A stretch of 64,000 nucleotides of DNA, taken from Sabethes cyaneus. Taxonomy: Eukaryota > Arthropoda > Insecta > Diptera > Culicidae. Of the stretch, positions 1 to 12,190 are shown in pieces (the first letter of the stretch is position 1; each line of letters starts with the position of its first letter). The notes below the pieces were generated by a model, which was not told where the DNA came from, searched no databases, and saw nothing but the letters and a program-made list of their open reading frames with translations. The stretch is from the NCBI RefSeq assembly GCF_943734655.1, contig NC_071355.1, positions 237,488,027 through 237,552,026 of the forward strand, in the 5' to 3' direction. Position numbers and translations under genes: made by a program.

Positions 1-1010
1 TAAAAAGAAATTCACAGTTGTATTCTAAAGAAGAAAAAAAAATTGAAACTAGCTTAAACTCGACTTCGACGGTGCATTTCATGCGCTCAAGGGAAGGTCA
101 TTGATTGCTGAATGGGTTGTGCCACTGAACTGCTTCGAAATTGGCTCTCTGCGGAGTTAGAAAGCAGGAAAAATGGATAAATAGGGTTGGAATTGATACG
201 GCTATCGACTGGTTTGATGATTATTTTCTGATCATGGATCGTCACCAACTTAGGCAAACTGTATCAATCGTATTCAATCTAAAATGAAATATTTTACAGA
301 ATTTTGTACAGCAATGATCGGCTTGAGATCGGTTGACAAACAGCAACGACAGCAAAATCACACTTAATCAGTTTCGGATCAAAGAAAAACCCAGCTCAGT
401 TCTCAGAAAATCTTAGCATACAATAAATACTTGTTCGCGGCAGTCGTCGTCGAAATCAGAATTCAAATTGTAAGCAAAAATTTCCACTTTAATTCAACCT
501 CACCTGGAATGGCACTTGGCCAGTTTCGCGTCCCGATCGAGCAATTTAACCTTTTGTTACCGCGCGTCTTTCCGCCCTGTCTTGATCCGTTCCAGCCCGT
601 TTCGATTGCTCGCTCACAGCTCGTCCAAACACGGATGAGCTCCGGACTTGGACCGACACCGCGACGTTGTTGTTGAGCATTTTTCCTTAGGGTGCAATTT
701 CGTATCGAGTCTCCTTTCACCTCCTTGAAGGGGAAGCCGGGTCGAGCCGGGCCGGGCCAGGAGGGTTTCAAATTGTCTCGAGATTATGTTTGGTAGCTGC
801 CGACGGGTGACGAAATACCTTTTGTCAGCTGCAGCCTTCTCCCGTCCATCGTACCGGAAATGATTGCATTTGTTCGATGGAAAGTTCGTTTCTTTTGAGG
901 ACGATTGCTAAAATGAAGCTGCAATGACCCATCGATTTTGAAAGTGGACCTAAATTTAGACATATTTAGATCCATAAATTATAGTTATAGTTGTGATTAA
1001 ATAACAAAAT
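1..1010. other. Unassigned leading segment
   Basis: Moderately AT-rich DNA without a recognisable gene. Short open frames at about 431-975 on both strands overlap each other and show no domain or codon signature that I recognise. At about 1,000 the composition changes abruptly to A-rich, purine-rich repeat. Confidence 0.5.
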
Positions 1011-2421
1011 TAAAAACAATAAATGAAAAGAGAAGAATAAGAATAATAAAAAAGTAACGGAAAAGGAAAATAAGAAAAGAGATACAAATATTACGAAACT
1101 AAAAAATTATCTTGATTAAAAAGAAAAGTAAAGAGAAAAACAAGAAAAATCCATAAGTCAAGAAGAAAAGTAAAGTAAAAATAAAATGAAAAAGTGAAGG
1201 AAAACTTAAAAGTAGAAGCAAGGATAGAAAAAAAGGTTTACAAAACAGGAAGAAATAAGGAAAACATAAATTTAAAAAAAATAGGAAACATAAAAAAAGA
1301 CGAAAAACCAAAGAAAAAAGAAGAATCATTGGAGTAACAAAGGAAGAAAACAATAAGAAAAGCAAGAAAGTTTTTTTACTCAGAATTTTATTTAACGAGT
1401 TAGAGATTAAAATTAGGCAAAAAAAGGAAAAAGAGGAGTAACGAAACAAGAAAATAATGAAGAAAAATGATGATATGAAAAAAGACAAAGAAAAGAACCA
1501 AAAAAAGTAGATATAAATAGGAAATCGGACAGAATTAAAAGTTTAGTAACAAGAAAAAACAAGCAGGAAACAAAAAACATAAAACTGAAAAAAGCAGGAA
1601 GTTAATATACAACAAACATGTTCTTTGGGAAAGATTACTGAAAGAAAAGAATAGAAACAAACTTAATGAAAAAGAACAATCTTTGTTATAGTATAACACA
1701 GGTAAAAAGGAGAATATAATAGCAATTCAACAAGAAAGAAAGCGATAAAAAGATTTCAGAAGAAAAGGGAACAGAAAAAAAGGAAAAATGCAACTAAACA
1801 AAAAAAAACAAGAAAACAGAAAAAGATATAGAGGAAAAAACAACCAAAACGAAGAGAGAGGAAAACAAATCAAAGGTACGAAAAATAAAAATGAATTCTC
1901 AATAAAAAAGGAAAAGAAGTTAGTAGAATATAGAGTGGTGAATGACCTGACGGTTAAATCACTCTTTAAATCAAATAAAATTTAATCTAATCTAAGTAAA
2001 GAATCAATAAAAAGAAACTAACGTCAAAAAGAAAGAGAAAAAGAATGGAAATAGTGGAAAAAGACAAGAACAAAAAGAAAAAGTTTATGCTGCTTGCTAA
2101 CCAATAATAAAGGTGGAGTAAAACGAAAAAGGAGAATAAATCCAAAAAGGGGTATAAACAAGAAAAGAAGAGCAAAAAGCTAAAAGAAGAACATAAAGCA
2201 AAACAAAGCCGAAGAAATGAGCATGAAAGGAACAACAAATAATAAAGGCAAGAACACAGAACACACAAAAAAAGAAATTGAAAACAAAAGCTAAGAAAGA
2301 CAAGGAAAACTACAGAAAAATAAAAAAAAAGAAATACAAGAAAGACTTCAAAAACACAAGAAAGGCCAAAGAAAAATAAAAGAGACAAAAGAAACACAAA
2401 AGACTGACAAAAGAAAGATAA

Positions 2422-3640
2422 ATGTTAAATGAAAAGTGATACAGATACAGAAAGATGTTAAAAGAGATAAAAGAAAGACAAAAGAAAGCTTGCAGAAAGA
2501 CGCAAACAGGACTATAGAAATGCGTCAGAAACCAGAAAGACGAATGGAAAACGCAACAAAAATGTTAGAAAGAAGTAAGAAAAGTTTAAAGAACGGCGTA
2601 AAAAGACTTTATAATGACGTAGGAAAGACCTCAGAAAAACGAAAGAAAGATGTGAGAAAAACATTAAGAAGTGGTGTAATTGGTTAAACAACATGCTCAA
2701 CTAGAGATTGGGAGCTGTGAGTTCGACTCTCACCTTCGCTAAGTCTATATTCTAAGCCTAATATCAAGAATTTTCAGTTTGCCTGAATCTATATTTCTCG
2801 CATTAAGCATTTATTCTTCCCCAACACATTAAGAAGACATAACAAAGGCGTGAGAAAGACGTAGGAAAAACGTAAGAAAGACACTTGAGAGATGTAAGAA
2901 TGACATAATAAAGACTTAGGAAGGACTTTCCCAAGACGCAAGAGAAACGCAATCAAACCTTAACAAAAAGATTTAAGAAAGATATAAGTCGTAAGAAAGT
3001 CATAAAAAGAGTGAAGGAAAGACATAAAAATGACGCAGGAAAGACGTTAGAAAGATGTAAGAAAGCTGTAATAAAGAATGACCTAAGAAGTACGTAAGAA
3101 TGTTAAATGAAAAGTGAGACAGATGCAAGATGTTAAATGAGATAAAAGAAAGACAAAAGAAAGCTTGCAGAAAGACGCAAGCAGGACTATAGAAATGCGT
3201 CAGAAACCAGAAAAACGAAAGGAAAACGCAACAAAAATGTTAGAAAGAAGTAAGAAAACTTTAAAGAACGGCGTAAAAAGACCTTATAATGACGCAGGAA
3301 AAACGTAGGAAAGACCTCAGAAAAACGAAAGAAAGATGTGAAAAAACATTAAGAAGACATAACAAATACGTGAGAGGGACGTAGGAAAAAAGTAAGAAAG
3401 ACGTTCGAGAGATGTAAGAAAGACATAATAAAGATACAGGAAGGACATAGGAAAGACGCACGAAAAACGTAAAAAAAACCTTAACAAAAAGATGTAAGAA
3501 AGACATAAGTCGTAGGAAAGCCATAAAAAGAGATGAAGGGAAGACAAAAAAATGACGCAGGAAAGACGTAAGAAAGATGTAAGAGAGCTGTAATAACGAA
3601 TGACCTAAGGCATACGTTAGAAAGACATAAAAGCCACACG
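2422..3640. repeat. Direct duplication inside the satellite (~0.67 kb)
   Basis: The stretch starting 'aatgttaaatgaaaagtga' near 2,423 is repeated near 3,098, with closely matching sequence for several hundred bases. It includes the recognisable run 'cttgcagaaagacgcaa' in both copies. The first copy carries a SINE at 2,672-2,825 and the second does not, so the duplication predates the SINE insertion or the SINE has been lost from the second copy. Confidence 0.75.
2672..2825 (+). mobile_element. tRNA-derived SINE with 11-bp target duplication
   Basis: The left part folds like a tRNA. It has a D-arm region (gtgtaattggtt), an anticodon arm around ctagaga, and a T-arm gtgag-ttcgact-ctcac with box B. 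It is followed by about 85 bp of unrelated AT-rich sequence. The insert is bounded by perfect 11-bp direct repeats ACATTAAGAAG at 2,661-2,671 and 2,826-2,836. The paralogous satellite copy at about 3,345-3,365 reads straight through this site, which shows the empty target. The 5' acceptor strand comes from the satellite, and the short variable loop does not fit a functional tRNA-Ser, so a SINE is preferred over a tRNA gene. The family name is not known to me. Confidence 0.75.
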
Positions 3641-4576
3641 AGTAGGACATAAGAAAACATAATAAAGAAACAAGAAAGATGTAAGAAAAATATGTGAAAA
3701 ATAAGGAAGCCATAAGAAAGACGTAAGAAAGATGCAAGAAAGGCCTAAAAGGACAAAAAAGACATAAGAAAGGGGTCAGAAAGCCGTAGCTAAAACGTAA
3801 GCAAGACGCAAAAAAGATCTAAGAAAGATTTGCGAAAGAAGCCAGAAAACCCACAGAAAGTCGAAAGGAAAACGATAGGAACAAGTTAGAAGGACGTAAG
3901 AAAGACAGAAGAAAGGTATCAGAAAGACATAAGAAAAAAGTAATAAAAATACAAGAAAGACTTCAGAAAGACGCAAAAAAGATGAAAGAAAGACGTGAGA
4001 AAGACATCAAGAAGGCCAAACAGAGACGTAATAAAGACGTAAAAAAGGCGTTAATATGCTCTCAGATAGACGTTAAAAAGAAGCAAGAAAAACGCTGCAA
4101 GACGTAAGAAAAACTTGAGCAAGGCTTTAAGAAGACATAAGAAAGACATAAGAAACACGTAAAAAACGCCTAAAAGAGGCATCTGAAACTGAAAACGTAA
4201 AAAAGACGTCAGAAGGTGTAAGAAAGACGTAAGCAGGTGTAAGAAAGACATAAGAAAGATGCAAAAGAGACATTAGAAGGATATAAGAATGACGTAAGAA
4301 ACACAAGAATTAAGAAGACTAAGACTAAGAAGACTAAGGCGGACATTAGGTAAATATACGAAAGACGCAAGCATGACGATTGAAAAATAGATGAAGTAGA
4401 CCTCAGAAAGACGTAAGAAAACGTAAGCAAAACCTAAGAAAGACGTAAGAAACACGCCAAAAAACGCAAGAAAGGCGTAAAAAGACAGGTGAAAGCCAAG
4501 AAAGATATAAGAAAGACAAAAAGTCAAGAAAGATAAGAAATGCAAGGAAAACAAGAAAAACTACAGAGAAACAATA

Positions 4577-4661
4577 GGCCGTATGAATAAAAGAGTTAGA
4601 GCAAACTCGCCCATAAGATTTACACGGGAAAAGCAAAGCAAACTGTTTTATTCATACGGCC
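4577..4661. mobile_element. 85-bp hairpin MITE, TA-flanked
   Basis: Perfect 16-bp terminal inverted repeats, GGCCGTATGAATAAAA, lie at the two ends and are flanked on both sides by TA (4,575-4,576 and 4,662-4,663). The surrounding sequence is the purine-rich satellite, so the insert stands out in composition. A TA duplication suggests mobilisation by a Tc1/mariner-type transposase. The family is not identified. Confidence 0.6.
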
Positions 4662-4985
4662 TAAGATGTACAAAAAAGACAAGAAAGACTACAAAAAGAC
4701 AAGAAAGACAAAAAAAGATAAAAAAGATAAAAGAGAGACAAAAGAATGACAAAATAATAACAAAGACAACGACAATAACAAGAGAGGCAAATGACAGATG
4801 ATAAAAGAGTTCAAAAAAGACAAAAAAAATCTAGCGGAAGGACAAAAATGTCAAAAAAGGATAACAAAACGATAAAAGAATGACAAAAGAAATTACAAGG
4901 AAGACAAAAAAGTCAACAGAGGAGAACGCGAAAAGCAGATGTAAGAAAGACAAGAAAAACAAGAAGGATAGGAAAGGCGGTAAAG

Positions 4986-5175
4986 ACAAGTAGCGTCAAA
5001 CGTTATTTGATGTTTAATACATTTTCGAATCTGCAGGGAAAGAACATGTGGGGACAACAGTCCCATCCTAAATGGAAAGGGGTGATTTTATTTAAAGTTT
5101 CTAGTTCTTATTTAAGCAAAAGTACACAAAAAATGCATAAAAGAGTGTGAAACTCTCTATTTAAAAATTTTAACA
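4986..5175. repeat. Satellite spacer, copy 1
   Basis: An AT-rich, non-purine block beginning 'gcgtcaaacgttatttgat' and continuing through 'acattttcgaatctgcaggg' and 'aaaatgcataaaagagtgtg'. The same block recurs near 8,222 and 10,032 and, split, at 13,785. It marks the boundary of each higher-order unit of the satellite. Confidence 0.8.
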
Positions 5176-5268
5176 GAAAAGATAGCCGTAATAAGAGACG
5201 AAGGAAAGACGTAAGAAAGACGTAGGGAATACGTTAGAAAGATGCAAGAAAGCTGTAACTAAGAAATA

Positions 5269-6014
5269 AGCATAAGCACAGGATACCCCCCGTGTGCTGC
5301 TACTCCGTTATTGACCAGGACCGATGAAAACTGCAAAATGATGGCTGGTAAAAGCATGCTTGAGACAACACACCGTTCCTCATTGTGCAACCTTATCAGG
5401 TCCCTGCATGCTGATCAATACCGACGCCGGCCACGTCCGAATGCGGGTCCTGGTGGGATGGGAAGGAATGTTAGTCCAATACTTGTTGCTACTAAAGACC
5501 AGGGAATGCTCTGCATCTTCACAAGCATTTCGGAAAAGGAATTGTTGTTAGTAGAAGGTGGAGCTAGATAAAGATCCAATTTAATTGAAATGCAATTTGT
5601 CGAAAACTTGGTGCGGTTTCGGTGTGGAATAATGCAACAAACGAAGCACAAAAACAAACGATGCTAAATTGCCATACGAAACGATGCTCGTTATGTAAAC
5701 ACTATTCATTTGGAACTAACCTGGATATTCAAACGTTTTCTTGCAGTCTTGTCAGTAATTACGAAAATTAAGATCACAAATACACCTGTTTTGTAAATTT
5801 AATAAATTTAATATTATGTAAAGGTTATACATTAACAATCATGATTTGTTAGTTTATATCAAAATATACTATGCACATGCAAGATTCACGGTGGCTTGAA
5901 ATCCACCTGAAAATAAAAATCAGGTACAATAAAACTAGCCCATATAGTCCCTAAGTTGATAGGCATTTCCTCTTATCAACGCTAATATGCAGAGATACAG
6001 CGCCCCACATGCTT
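5269..6014. mobile_element. Unclassified 746-bp insertion with 23-bp direct repeats
   Basis: A non-satellite block interrupts the purine repeat. It is flanked by an identical 23-bp sequence at 5,246-5,268 and 6,015-6,037 (begins aagaaagctgtaactaag), which looks like a target-site duplication. The left third is GC-rich with open frames up to 86 codons on both strands, and the right part is AT-rich. I see no poly(A) tail, clear terminal inverted repeat or recognisable protein domain. A long duplication would suit a retrotransposed sequence, but the flanking repeat is itself satellite and could be coincidentally alike. Confidence 0.45.
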
Positions 6015-7913
6015 AAGAAAGCTGTAACTAAGAAATACGTAAGAAACATCTAAAATCGAAGTGAGAGAGACGTCAGAAAGACGTAAGAAAGGCGCAAGAA
6101 AGACCTAAAAAGCCAAAAAAGACATAAGTAGGGTGTCAGAAAGACGTAAGTGAAACGTAAATAAGACGAAAGAAAGACACATGAAAGAGTTGAGACATGC
6201 GTCAGAAAGACGTAACGAAAACGTAGGAAAGACGTAAGAAAAAGATAAGAAAGGCGCCAAAGACCTTCGAAAGACCTATAAAAAACATAAGAAAAACCAC
6301 CGAACGACGCAAGCAAGATGTGAGAAAAGCATTAAGAAGAGATAATAAAGATATGAGAAAGACGTAACAATGGCATGAGCAAAACGCAAGAAAGACGCAA
6401 GAGAGACGCTCGAGAGTTGTAAGAAAGACCTAATAAAGACACAGGAAGGACATGGGAAAGACGTAAGAAAAACGTAATAAAACCTCTAACAAAAAAGTTG
6501 TAAGAAAAACATAAGACGTAAGAAAGACATAAAAAGAGATGAAGAAAAGACATAAGAATGACGTAGGAAAGATGTTAGAAAGACGTAAGAAAGCTGTAAT
6601 AAAGACAGACGTAAGAAATACGTAAGAAAGACATACAAACGATACGAGAAGGACGTAAGAAAAATATCAGAAAGAGGCAAGAAAGACATAGGAAAGACAT
6701 ATAAAAAAGGTAAGTAAACCGTAAAAAAGACGTGAGAGAGACGTCAGAAAAACCTAAGAAAGACGCAAGAAAGTCGTTAGATAAACCTGAGAAAGACGCA
6801 ACAAAGACCTAAAAGGACAAAAAAGACATAAGAAAGGTGTCAGAAAGACGTAAGTAGAACGTAAGCAAGACCTAAGAAAGACCTGAGAAACACTTACGAA
6901 GACGTTCAGAAAGACCACAGAAAGTCAAAAGGAAAACGCTAGAAACAAGCTAGAAGGAGGTAAGAAAGACATAAGAAAGGTGTCACAAAGACAGAAGAAA
7001 AGAGTAAGAAAAACTTAACCAAGACAACAACGCGATAAAAGTGCAAGAAAGACTTGAGAAAGACATTAAGAAGGCAAAAGTCTTAATAAAGACGTAAGGA
7101 AGGCGTTAGTAAGCTCTGATAAAAACGTTGAAAAGAAGCAAGGAAACGAAAAAAGCGTAAAAAAGACGCGAGTCAGACGTTAATAAGACATAAGAAAGAG
7201 GAAAGGAAGAAACCAGAAAGGTATAAAAAAGGCATCAAAAAAACCCCTGAAAGGTGAAAGAAAAATGTACGAAAAGCGTAAGAAAGTCATCAGCAAAATC
7301 TCAGAAAAACGTTAGAGAGACGCAAAATAGAGCAAAAAAGACGTGAAAAAGACATAAAGAAGACATTAGAAAGATAACATAAAGACGTAAGAAACACTAG
7401 AAAACGCAAGAAAGACGCAAAAATGTCATTGGAAAGGCCTGAGAAAGACGCAAGAAAGACCTAGTGAAGACATTAAGAAGCTATAAGAAAAACGCAACAG
7501 TGACGATAGAAAAATAGATAGAGAAAGACCTCAGAAAGACGTAAGAAAACGTAAGCAAGACATAAGAAACACGCTAAAAAACTCAGGAATGGCGTAAAAA
7601 GACATATGTAAACCAAAAAAGATGTAAGAAAGACAAAAAACTCAAGAAAGATTAGGAAGACAAGAAAAACTACAGAAAACATTGTAAAAAATAGGAGACT
7701 ATAAGACTATAAAAAGACAATAAAGACAAAAGAAAGATAAAAAGAGAGACATAGAAAAGACAAATGAATGACAAAAGAAAGATAAATAATAGACGAAAAG
7801 AGAGACAAAGATTTAAGATGATAAAAGATACAAAAGAAAGTTAGCAGAAAGACATCAAGTAGGATAACAGAAAGACAAAAGAATGACAAAAAATACACAA
7901 GGAAGACAAAAAA

Positions 7914-8109
7914 CTGAAGCTTTTGGAGCGTCTTAGTAGAATACGAAACCTGGAAATTAAATAAAAAGAAAACTTATCCAATTTAAATCTACTATGTATA
8001 TTTCATTGTTGACATATACGCAAGTCGTAGGCGAAATACGTATCTGTTAAGAATAAAATATACATAGTAGAATTAAATTGGATAAGTTTTCTTTTTATTT
8101 AATTTCCAA
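7914..8109 (+). mobile_element. Penelope-like 3' end, copy 1 (5'-truncated)
   Basis: Starts 'ctgaagcttttggagcgtct', which in frame reads like a protein C-terminus (L-K-L-L-E-R-L-S-R-I-R-N). An inverted repeat follows, with arms of about 60 bp ('gaaaacttatccaatttaa' and its complement) around a short loop. The loop holds a partial hammerhead-like 3' half (aagtcgtaggcgaaatacg) but no CTGANGA box. Direct repeats GAAGACAAAAAA flank it (7,902-7,913 and 8,110-8,121). The same structure recurs at 45,059-45,292 and 53,971-54,203. The Penelope assignment is inference from the ORF-end plus inverted repeat plus ribozyme arrangement. Confidence 0.55.
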
Positions 8110-8221
8110 GAAGACAAAAAAAATCAACAGAGGAAAACGACAGAAAGAAGACGTCAGAAAGACAGGAAAAGCTGTAGAAAGACAAGAAAAACAAGAAGGA
8201 TAAGAAAGGCAGGAAAGACAA

Positions 8222-8412
8222 GTAACATCAAACGTTATTTGATATATGATACATTTTCAAATCTGCAGGGAAGAAAGATGCGAAGACAACTGTACCATCC
8301 TATGTGGGAAAGGGTGACTTTTTTACCCTTTCGAGTTCTTATTTTAGCTAAAAATAATACAAAAAATGCATAAAAGAATATGAAATTCTTTATTTGAAAA
8401 TCTTAATTGCAA
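8222..8412. repeat. Satellite spacer, copy 2
   Basis: Second copy of the AT-rich spacer, with 'atcaaacgttatttgatat', 'cattttcaaatctgcaggg' and 'aaaaaatgcataaaagaat' in the same order as copy 1. It lies about 3.2 kb downstream of copy 1. Confidence 0.8.
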
Positions 8413-10031
8413 AGATGTAAGAAAGACAAAATAGAGACGAATGAAAGAAGTAAGAAAGACGTAGGAAAGACATGTGGAACAACGTGAAAAAGTCCTAAAA
8501 AATGTAAGAAAGAACTGAAGGACACAAGAGAGACTTAAAAAGACCAAAAATACGCAAGTAGGGTGTCAGAAAGACGTAAGTAAAACGTAAGGAAGAAGAA
8601 AGCAAGACACAAGAAAGACTTCAGAAAGGCGTCAGAAAAGTGTCAGAAAGATAAAATGAAAACGTAAAAAGTCGTAAGAAAGAAGTAACACAGGCGTCAA
8701 AAATACCTCAGAAAGGCCTAAAAAATAGAAGACAGACAGAACAGACAGAATGATGCATGAAAGATCTGAGAAAAGTGTTAAGAAGACATAATAAAGAGAT
8801 GAGAAAGACGTAAAAAAGACGTAAAAGAACGTAACCAAGCCGAAAGAAAAGAGAAAGACGCTTGAGAAATGTAGGAAAGACATGAGAAAGACGCAGGAAG
8901 GACATAGGAAAAACGTAAGAAAAACATAAGAAACAGTTAACAGAAAAGATGTAAGAAAGACATTAAAAGAGATGAAGGAAAGACATAAGAAGGAAGTAGG
9001 AAAGACGTCAGAAAGACGCAAGAAAGCTGTAACAAAGATAGACATAAAAATGACACACAAGAAAGACGTAGGAAAGACATATGAAAAAGGTAAGGAAACC
9101 GTAAGAAAGACGTAAAACCTGTTGTTTCAGACTTTAAAGAACAAAAAAAAACATAAGGAGGGAGTCAGAAAAACGTGAGTAAAATGTAAGCAAGACATAA
9201 GAAAGACGCAAGAAAGACCTAAGAAAAACTTACGAAAGGCGTTAGAAAGACCACAGTGAGTCGAAAGGAAAACGTTGGACACAAGTTAGAGAGACTAGCT
9301 ACAAAGACAAAAGATAGGTGTCAGAAAGACAGCAAAATAATGTAAGAAAAATGTAACAAAGACTTCAGAAAGATGAAAGAAAGACGTGAGAAAGACCGAA
9401 AGAAGGCATCACAAAGATATTTTGGAAGGATAAAAAACACAAGAAAACGCAAAAATATCATAAGAAAGGCATGAGAAGGACGCAAGAAAGATTTAAGAAA
9501 GACATAAAGAAGATAAAAGAAAGACGTAAGAATGACGATAATGAACAATGTAAGAACGAAATGAGAAAGAATCGAGAAACGCGTCAGAAAGACCTGGGAA
9601 AAACGTAAGAAACACACTGAAAAAATGCATGAAAGGCGTAAAAAACTACTGAAAGCCAAGAAAGACGTATGAATGACAAAAATTATAAAAAAGATAAGAA
9701 ACACAAGAGAGGCACAAGAAATATAAATACTAAAAAATAGAAAAGAAAGATAAGATACTCAGACAAAGATAAGAAGACAAGAAAGACTACAAAAAGACAA
9801 AAAAGACAAAAGAAAAACAAAAGAGAGATAGAAGATAACCGAAAAAAGACATGAAAGACAAAAAAAGATAAAAGGAAGTCAAAAGAAAGTGAATAGAAAG
9901 ACAAAAAATGGCAAAAGAAAGACAAAATAAAATTAAACAAAGTCAACAAAGTGTGAAAAACACAAAAGTAGACGTAAGAAATACGCGAAAATAACAAGAA
10001 AAACAAGAAGCATAAAAAAGGCGGGAAAGAC

Positions 10032-10200
10032 AAGTAACTTCAAACGTTATTCGATATTTGATACATTTTCGAATCTGTAGGAAAAGAAGATGCTGGGATA
10101 ACAGTACCATCCTATGTGGAGAAAGGTGATTTTTTTTAAAGTTTCGTGTCCTTATTTAAGCTTAAATACACTAAAAATGCCTAAAAGAGTGGTGTCTACC
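10032..10200. repeat. Satellite spacer, copy 3, at the array edge
   Basis: Third copy ('ttcaaacgttattcgatat', 'cattttcgaatctgtagg', 'aaaaatgcctaaaagagtg'), about 1.8 kb after copy 2. Unique-looking sequence follows, so this copy marks the right edge of the main array. Confidence 0.75.
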
Positions 10201-11779
10201 ATTTAGATAATTGTATGTAAATATGTACTGACCACGACTATGTACGTTTGAGGTGGTTCATGCAAAAGAACTAACTTTGCATCACTTTTTCGAACATTTC
10301 GGTTTAGATATCAGCCGTAGATACCAACGATCTCTGTACTAATATTGTCTTCAAGACTTGCATCACAAATGCAAACATAGCAAAATCAATTAATTGTGAT
10401 CAAATTATTATTTTTGCAATAAAATTTCTCTTTATTTAGAGTTCCGTCTAAAGTGTTAAACTATTGATTGATGTGGAAGGTGAATTCTTCTCGAATTACA
10501 TTTTCGGTGCCTCAATTTATTCAACGTAAGGTAGGTAACCGTAAAGAATTTAAAGCTAACACAAATTGGTTCCGTTAGTGTGGATATGTTTTTATGTAAA
10601 TTGCCATATTCAACATATATTAAAATCATTATGGAATTATTCCTGAAAATTATTTTCAACCTTCGCTTCATAATCCGTTAGGCCGACTAGCAAAAACGAT
10701 CCAATTGTTAGGACCTAGCAGAAAACCAGCTCATCGGTTCGTCTAATTAGTGACTACCTCAACGGATAGGAAATTCGTCGAAAAGGTGATTTCACTGGAA
10801 GCAAACTGCTGTCTGTTTCTGCGCCTGTGTCGGGTGTCTCCGGATCAGAAAGATCTGTAAAACTGCAATGCCAATGCTGCCGGAGCGCCACAGAACGACA
10901 TCTCCCGGGGGCAAGAACCGACGATCATCATCATCATCATCGGCATCAGCATCGGCATTGGCATTGGCATTGGCTATTGCCTTGCCGAGATGCAATCGTA
11001 ACTTTTCGATTTTGGTCCGACCGCCACAGCTCAACTGCTGCTGCTGCTGCTCTCTCGAAACCGGGTCTACGATTTGCGTGTTCCCGGTTTCTTTGTCTTG
11101 TTCTATCGCTGATTATATGGATAAAGTTTTATTTCTCCCGGCCGTTCGGTTCGCCGCGCCGGTTGGGACGACTGTCTTGCTGATTTCCTAATTTACTACC
11201 TTCTCCGATGGCATAGTTTGTTATCGCCGTTCGAGTTCTTCGATTCCGTGAATCGCTTTCCGGGGCATAGCGCGACGACGACGACCGGTACATTCACATT
11301 CATTAGGTGCCACGATTAGTGCGAGAACAACAAAAAGGCAAAAAAAAATGGCCCGGGATTCGAAAGAATGAAAATTTGAAAACATTCGTTAGTTATGGTT
11401 GCAAATTTGGTGAATTTATCATTTTGGGTTGAATGCTTCGCTAGCCGGTTTCGAGTTATGAGAAACGACTCATCCGCAGAGATTATCTAGCCATAGCGCT
11501 CTGCCTTGATATAGATTTAGAAAAAAAAGATGATTTGTCAGTAGATTAATTTCCATGTCCGATCTAAATTTAATCCTAATAATTAAATATACTAGATCAG
11601 CAGGAAAATGCATGATTTTATGGTCGTGCCGAGAGTTGCTGAAACTAATGATCCCCCACTGGCGTGCCCAGGCACGTGTCCCACCGTCTCTTTAAAATTC
11701 ACTATAAAACAAAGTAATTTCTGTAATCCAGAAGTCTGCTGTTAATTCAATCTGCCACTATTTTTGCGATAAGTTAAGT
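10201..11779. other. Intergenic sequence with trinucleotide runs
   Basis: No gene recognised. The segment holds short simple repeats: a (CAT)n/(GGCATT)n run at about 10,925-10,980 and a (CTG)n run at about 11,036-11,053. The small open frames across 10,790-11,190 owe their His and Ala/Asp runs to these repeats and are not convincing genes. Confidence 0.5.
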
Positions 11780-12190
11780 ACTTGCGAAAATAAAGTTCCA
11801 GTATCAAGTCCAGTTGTAAATCAAATTTCAAGTTTAATTTCCAGCTGAATTTAAGCTTAATTTCAAGTCCACATTCAATTCTAATTTCATGCCCAATTTC
11901 AACATTGATTTTAAGTCCAATTTTGAGTTTAGTTTCAAGTTCAATTCCAAATACAATTTCGAGTGCAATTTGGATTCAATTTACATCCGGTTTCAAGTCC
12001 AATTTCAGTTCCTACTTAAGGTTCAATTTCAAGTCTAATTTCATGTTCATTGCCAAGTCTTTCAAGTTTCAATTTCAACTTTGATTTTAAATTCAACTTC
12101 AGTACAACTTCAAGTCCGATTTCAATCCCGTATTAAGTTCAATTTAAAACCAATTTACATTCATTTTCAACTTTAAGTACAATTTTATGT
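11780..12190. repeat. CAAGT-type degenerate minisatellite, block 1
   Basis: Degenerate repetition of 'aatttcaagtccaattt' units, roughly 11-23 bp long, on the plus strand. Related blocks occur at about 15,240-15,345, 15,830-15,910, 20,390-20,525 and 20,730-21,085. It has no coding potential. Confidence 0.7.

Larger units (their letters stand above)
1011..10215. repeat. Purine-rich satellite with ~11-bp unit and higher-order structure
   Basis: The plus strand is almost all A and G and is built from diverged copies of GTAAGAAAGAC, seen as runs such as 'gtaagaaagacgtaagaaag'. From 1.0 to about 2.4 kb the repeat is very degenerate and A-rich. From 2.4 kb on it is clear. Longer blocks recur: the segment at about 3,345-3,640 is matched at about 6,330-6,625 and 8,780-9,040, and an AT-rich spacer recurs near 4,990, 8,226 and 10,035. 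The array therefore has a higher-order period of roughly 1.8-3.2 kb. The minus strand carries many open frames rich in Leu, Phe, Ser and Tyr, but these are a direct consequence of the 11-bp unit and not genes. Insertions inside the array are listed separately. Confidence 0.85.

Noticed and set aside
2664..2740. A functional tRNA gene (anticodon position reads AGA)
   Set aside because: The acceptor 5' strand is satellite sequence, the variable loop is too short for tRNA-Ser, and an 11-bp target duplication shows it is the head of an inserted SINE.
1011..10215. CRISPR-like array because of regular short repeats
   Set aside because: Units are contiguous and diverged, without unique spacers, and the setting is a eukaryotic repeat-rich region.
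10827..11191. Overlapping plus-strand frames of 107-118 codons
   Set aside because: Their length comes from His, Ser and Ala runs encoded by trinucleotide repeats, in two frames of the same sequence.
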